Source: Pistricoccus aurantiacus
GTDB taxonomy: Bacteria; Pseudomonadota; Gammaproteobacteria; Pseudomonadales; Halomonadaceae
Assembly: GCF_042682565.1 (NCBI RefSeq)
Contig: NZ_JBHUIC010000030.1
Reading direction: 5' to 3' (one strand)
Length of the DNA: 64,000 nt
The translations under genes were made by a program, and so were the position numbers. Below the pieces are notes generated by a model that had not been told where the DNA came from, searched no databases, and worked only from the letters and a program-made list of their open reading frames with translations. Below are positions 61,454-64,000 of the stretch, one piece after another; position 1 is the first letter of the stretch; each line of letters opens with the position of its first letter.

Positions 61454-64000
61454 GACAAAGCCTCCCGAGGTTGTTCAGCATTGGTGTCAGGCTCCGGACG
61501 GTACGAGGTCTTGAACAGCCGCAGCCGGTTGGCGTTGCTGACCACGGTCACCGAGGAGAGCGACATGGCGATCCCGGCGATCACCGGCGATAGCAGGGCG
61601 CCGGTAAAGGGGTACAGGATCCCTGCCGCAATGGGAATGCACAGGGTGTTGTAACCGAAGGCGCCCCACAGGTTTTGCTTGATGTTCCTGAGGGTCGCCC
61701 GGCTCAGTTCGATGGCATCGGCGATGCCGTGCAAGGAACCGCGCATCAGAGTGATGCCGGCGCTCTCGATGGCCACGTCAGTGCCCTGACCGATGGCGAA
61801 GCCGACATCCGCCCGGGCCAGCGCCGGGGCGTCGTTGATGCCGTCGCCGACCATGCCGACGGTTTCGCCGTTAGCCTGAAGCCGCTCGATCTCCGCGTGC
61901 TTGTCCTCCGGCATCAGCTCCGCCCGGTAGTCGTCGATGCCCACTTCCTCGGCGATGGCCGCGGCGGTATGGGGGTTGTCCCCGGTCAGCATGACGATCT
62001 TCAAGCCGTCTTGCTGAAGGCGCTGGATCGCCGCTCGGGTATCCGCCTTGAGCGGATCGCTGACGCCGAAGACCGCCGTCAGCCGGTCGTCGATGGCCAG
62101 ATAGATCACGGTGCGAGCCTGGTTTTCCAGACGTCCGGCGATATCGCCAGCGGCTTTCAGTGAAATTCCCGCTTCACTCAACAGCTTGGCGTTGCCCAGG
62201 CGCAGGAACCTACCCTCGGGAGTTCTGGCAGTAACGCCGCGTCCGGTAACACTTTCGAAGGCCTCGACAGTCGCGGTGTCGGCATCTTCCGATTCGGCGT
62301 ATTTTACCAGCGCCGTGGCAAGTGGATGTTCGGAGCCGCGCTCCAGGGCGGCCACCAGCCCCAGCACCTCGCGACGCTCGCCGGCGAGAATGTCCGCCTC
62401 GGTCACTCGGGGTTTGCCCTCGGTTAGCGTGCCGGTCTTGTCCACCACCAGGGTAGTGAGCTTGCTTGCGGTCTGCAGTGCCTCGCCGCTTCGCACCAGC
62501 ACCCCGTGCTCCGCCGCCTTGCCTATCCCGATCATGGTGGAGATCGGCGTGGCGAGACCCAGCGCGCAGGGACAGGCGATGATCAGTATCGTCGTGGCGG
62601 TGACCAGCATGTGAATCAGTACCGGCGGCGGGCCGAAATTGAACCAGATCAGCGCGGTGATCACGGCGATGATCATCACGCTGGGCACGAAGATCGCCGA
62701 GACCTGATCCGCCAGCCGGCCGATGGGCGGGCGAGAATTCTGTGCCCTGGCCACCTGCTCGGTGATCTGCCCGAGTCGGGTGTCGTCGCCGACCCGAGTG
62801 GCGCGGTAGACGAGACCGCCGCGGCCGTTGACGGTACCCGCGCTGACCTCACTGCCTTTCTGCTTGCCGACCGGATGCGGCTCCCCGGTGAGCATGGATT
62901 CGTCGATATGGCTCGAACCTTCCGTCACCTCGCCATCCACCGGAAGTCGTTCCCCCGGACGTACCCGAACGTGATCGCCTTCACGCACCTCATCGATAGG
63001 GATTTCCCGTTCGGTGCCGTCGCGGATCACCCGGGCGGTCTTGCTTTGCAGATCCAGCAGGCGCTTGAGGGCGTCGCTGGTGCGACCTCTGGCCTTCAGT
63101 TCCATGGCCTGACCGAACAGGATCAGACCGATGACCATGGCCGAGGCCTCGAAATAGATGCCCCGAGCCGCTTCCGGCAGCCAGGCGGAAAACAGCACCA
63201 CCACCATGGAGTAGAGCCAGGCGGTGCCGGTGCCCAGGGCGATCAGGGTATCCATGTTGGCCTGGTGATGCTTGAAGGTCTTCCAGGCGCTGACGAAGAA
63301 ATGCCGGCCCGGCCCCAGCAGCACCGCCAGGCTCAGGGCGCCGATCACCAGCCAGAAGAGCCTGCCGCTACCTTCCGGCGCCGGATGATAGACGAACATG
63401 GAAATCATCAGTGGTACGCCCAGACCCAGCGCCAGGGCGCTACCGCGAATACGTTTCCTGTATTCCCGTTCGTCCTGTTCCTGCTTGGTCTGCTGGGCCT
63501 GACGCAGATCCTCGATGCGGCTTGCGCCGTAACCCACGTCCTCCACTGCCTTGATCAGCTCGACGGCACTAGCGTTGCCGCGCACCTCGGCGGTGTGATT
63601 GCCGAAGTTGACCTGGGCATGGCTGACCCCGGAGACTCGATTCAATGCCTTCTGCACCGTATTGACGCAGCCGGCGCAGGTCATGCCGGAGATGGACAGC
63701 CGCTGTCTTATCTCGCCGGCCAGTTGGGGGGCGGTTTCGGTCTTGGGGCTGGCCTCGAAGGAAGTCTCCTGGTTTGACGCATCGGCGGTGGGCGTCCGGT
63801 CTTTCTTCTGGGGTGGGTGCCCCGCTTCCTCGAGCAGCGCATCCACCCGCTCGCTAGTGAGATCGGTGACGATCTCGACGCGCTTCTCCTCGGGATAGCC
63901 GGTGACCTCGGCGGTTTCGTCTTCCGCCTGCAGGGTGCGGCGGATCTTGCTGACGCAGCCCTGGCAACTGATGCTGGGCACGAAGCGTTCGAGTGACTGG
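61450..64000 (-). CDS. copA: Copper-exporting P-type ATPase CopA (N terminus outside window)
   Basis: The reading frame is open to the right edge (850 codons visible), so the start lies beyond 64000. Two metal-binding domains carry SCQGC and GMTCAGC, eight membrane helices follow, with TGEP, CPC in IIACPCALGLATP, DKTGTLTEG, GDGINDAPAL, FGYN and MSLSSVTVVSN, the helix 7-8 signature of Cu(I) exporters. The first metal site has an unusual long spacer to the second (about 65 residues, acidic and serine-rich). It expels Cu+ from the cytosol. It overlaps the 25-residue gene by 4 bp. Confidence 0.93.
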   Translation of the reverse strand, partial: QSLERFVPSISCQGCVSKIRRTLQAEDETAEVTGYPEEKRVEIVTDLTSERVDALLEEAGHPPQKKDRTPTADASNQETSFEASPKTETAPQLAGEIRQRLSISGMTCAGCVNTVQKALNRVSGVSHAQVNFGNHTAEVRGNASAVELIKAVEDVGYGASRIEDLRQAQQTKQEQDEREYRKRIRGSALALGLGVPLMISMFVYHPAPEGSGRLFWLVIGALSLAVLLGPGRHFFVSAWKTFKHHQANMDTLIALGTGTAWLYSMVVVLFSAWLPEAARGIYFEASAMVIGLILFGQAMELKARGRTSDALKRLLDLQSKTARVIRDGTEREIPIDEVREGDHVRVRPGERLPVDGEVTEGSSHIDESMLTGEPHPVGKQKGSEVSAGTVNGRGGLVYRATRVGDDTRLGQITEQVARAQNSRPPIGRLADQVSAIFVPSVMIIAVITALIWFNFGPPPVLIHMLVTATTILIIACPCALGLATPISTMIGIGKAAEHGVLVRSGEALQTASKLTTLVVDKTGTLTEGKPRVTEADILAGERREVLGLVAALERGSEHPLATALVKYAESEDADTATVEAFESVTGRGVTARTPEGRFLRLGNAKLLSEAGISLKAAGDIAGRLENQARTVIYLAIDDRLTAVFGVSDPLKADTRAAIQRLQQDGLKIVMLTGDNPHTAAAIAEEVGIDDYRAELMPEDKHAEIERLQANGETVGMVGDGINDAPALARADVGFAIGQGTDVAIESAGITLMRGSLHGIADAIELSRATLRNIKQNLWGAFGYNTLCIPIAAGILYPFTGALLSPVIAGIAMSLSSVTVVSNANRLRLFKTSYRPEPDTNAEQPREALS

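Overview
The window looks like chromosomal DNA of a GC-rich gammaproteobacterium. The best guess is Halomonadaceae (Halomonas-like): a NhaC-type antiporter, DUF3141 PhaC-like proteins, an rpsP-rimM-trmD-rplS block and a run xerD-dsbC-hom-thrC-recJ all fit that group. This is inference from protein families and gene order, not from a database search. I see no rRNA, tRNA, CRISPR array, insertion sequence or prophage.

Layout. 1-7028 (minus) is a respiratory operon: a C-family haem-copper oxidase subunit I (CcoN) with what looks like a CcoS assembly domain fused at its N terminus, CcoO, a membrane-anchored monohaem cytochrome c, a TsdB-like dihaem cytochrome, a TsdA-like thiosulfate dehydrogenase, and a CcoI-like copper ATPase that runs off the left edge. 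7233-10960 (minus) is nhaC-kbl-tdh (threonine catabolism with an ion-coupled transporter). 11296-14687 (plus) pairs an ATP-grasp ligase with a CocE/NonD peptidase-like hydrolase, behind a leader of degenerate 14-bp tandem repeats. 14803-17705 is a small accessory patch: two small unknown genes, a Crp/Fnr regulator, a HAD hydrolase, and a VapB antitoxin whose VapC toxin is reduced to about 13 recognisable codons.

19005-23942 (minus) is a YhiI/RbbA/YhhJ-type exporter. 24041-29816 (minus) is one overlapping lipid-handling operon: a PhaC-like DUF3141 hydrolase followed by an MCE (Mla-type) ABC transporter and its lipoprotein. A shorter DUF3141 paralogue lies next to it at 30042-31757. 32010-34838 (plus) is a TelA operon with a coiled-coil membrane partner and an extensin-like protein. 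35241-38452 holds a Kef-type antiporter and a UMF1-type MFS carrier. 39399-43384 is a nuclease-helicase pair (VRR-NUC protein plus a DinG-like iron-sulfur helicase with its own nuclease motif).

44662-47605 contains a Tat-exported aldo/keto reductase and modAB with no modC. 47614-56298 is the housekeeping block: rpsP, rimM, trmD, rplS, xerD, dsbC, hom, thrC and recJ. 56778-59565 (minus) is emrAB, 59844-61310 is putP, and 61376-64000 (minus) is a CopA copper ATPase, cut by the right edge, followed by a 25-residue membrane peptide.

The most interesting systems are the thiosulfate-to-oxygen operon with its CcoS-CcoN fusion, the PhaC-like/MCE operon with its duplicated DUF3141 gene, the VRR-NUC/helicase pair and the amputated VapBC module.
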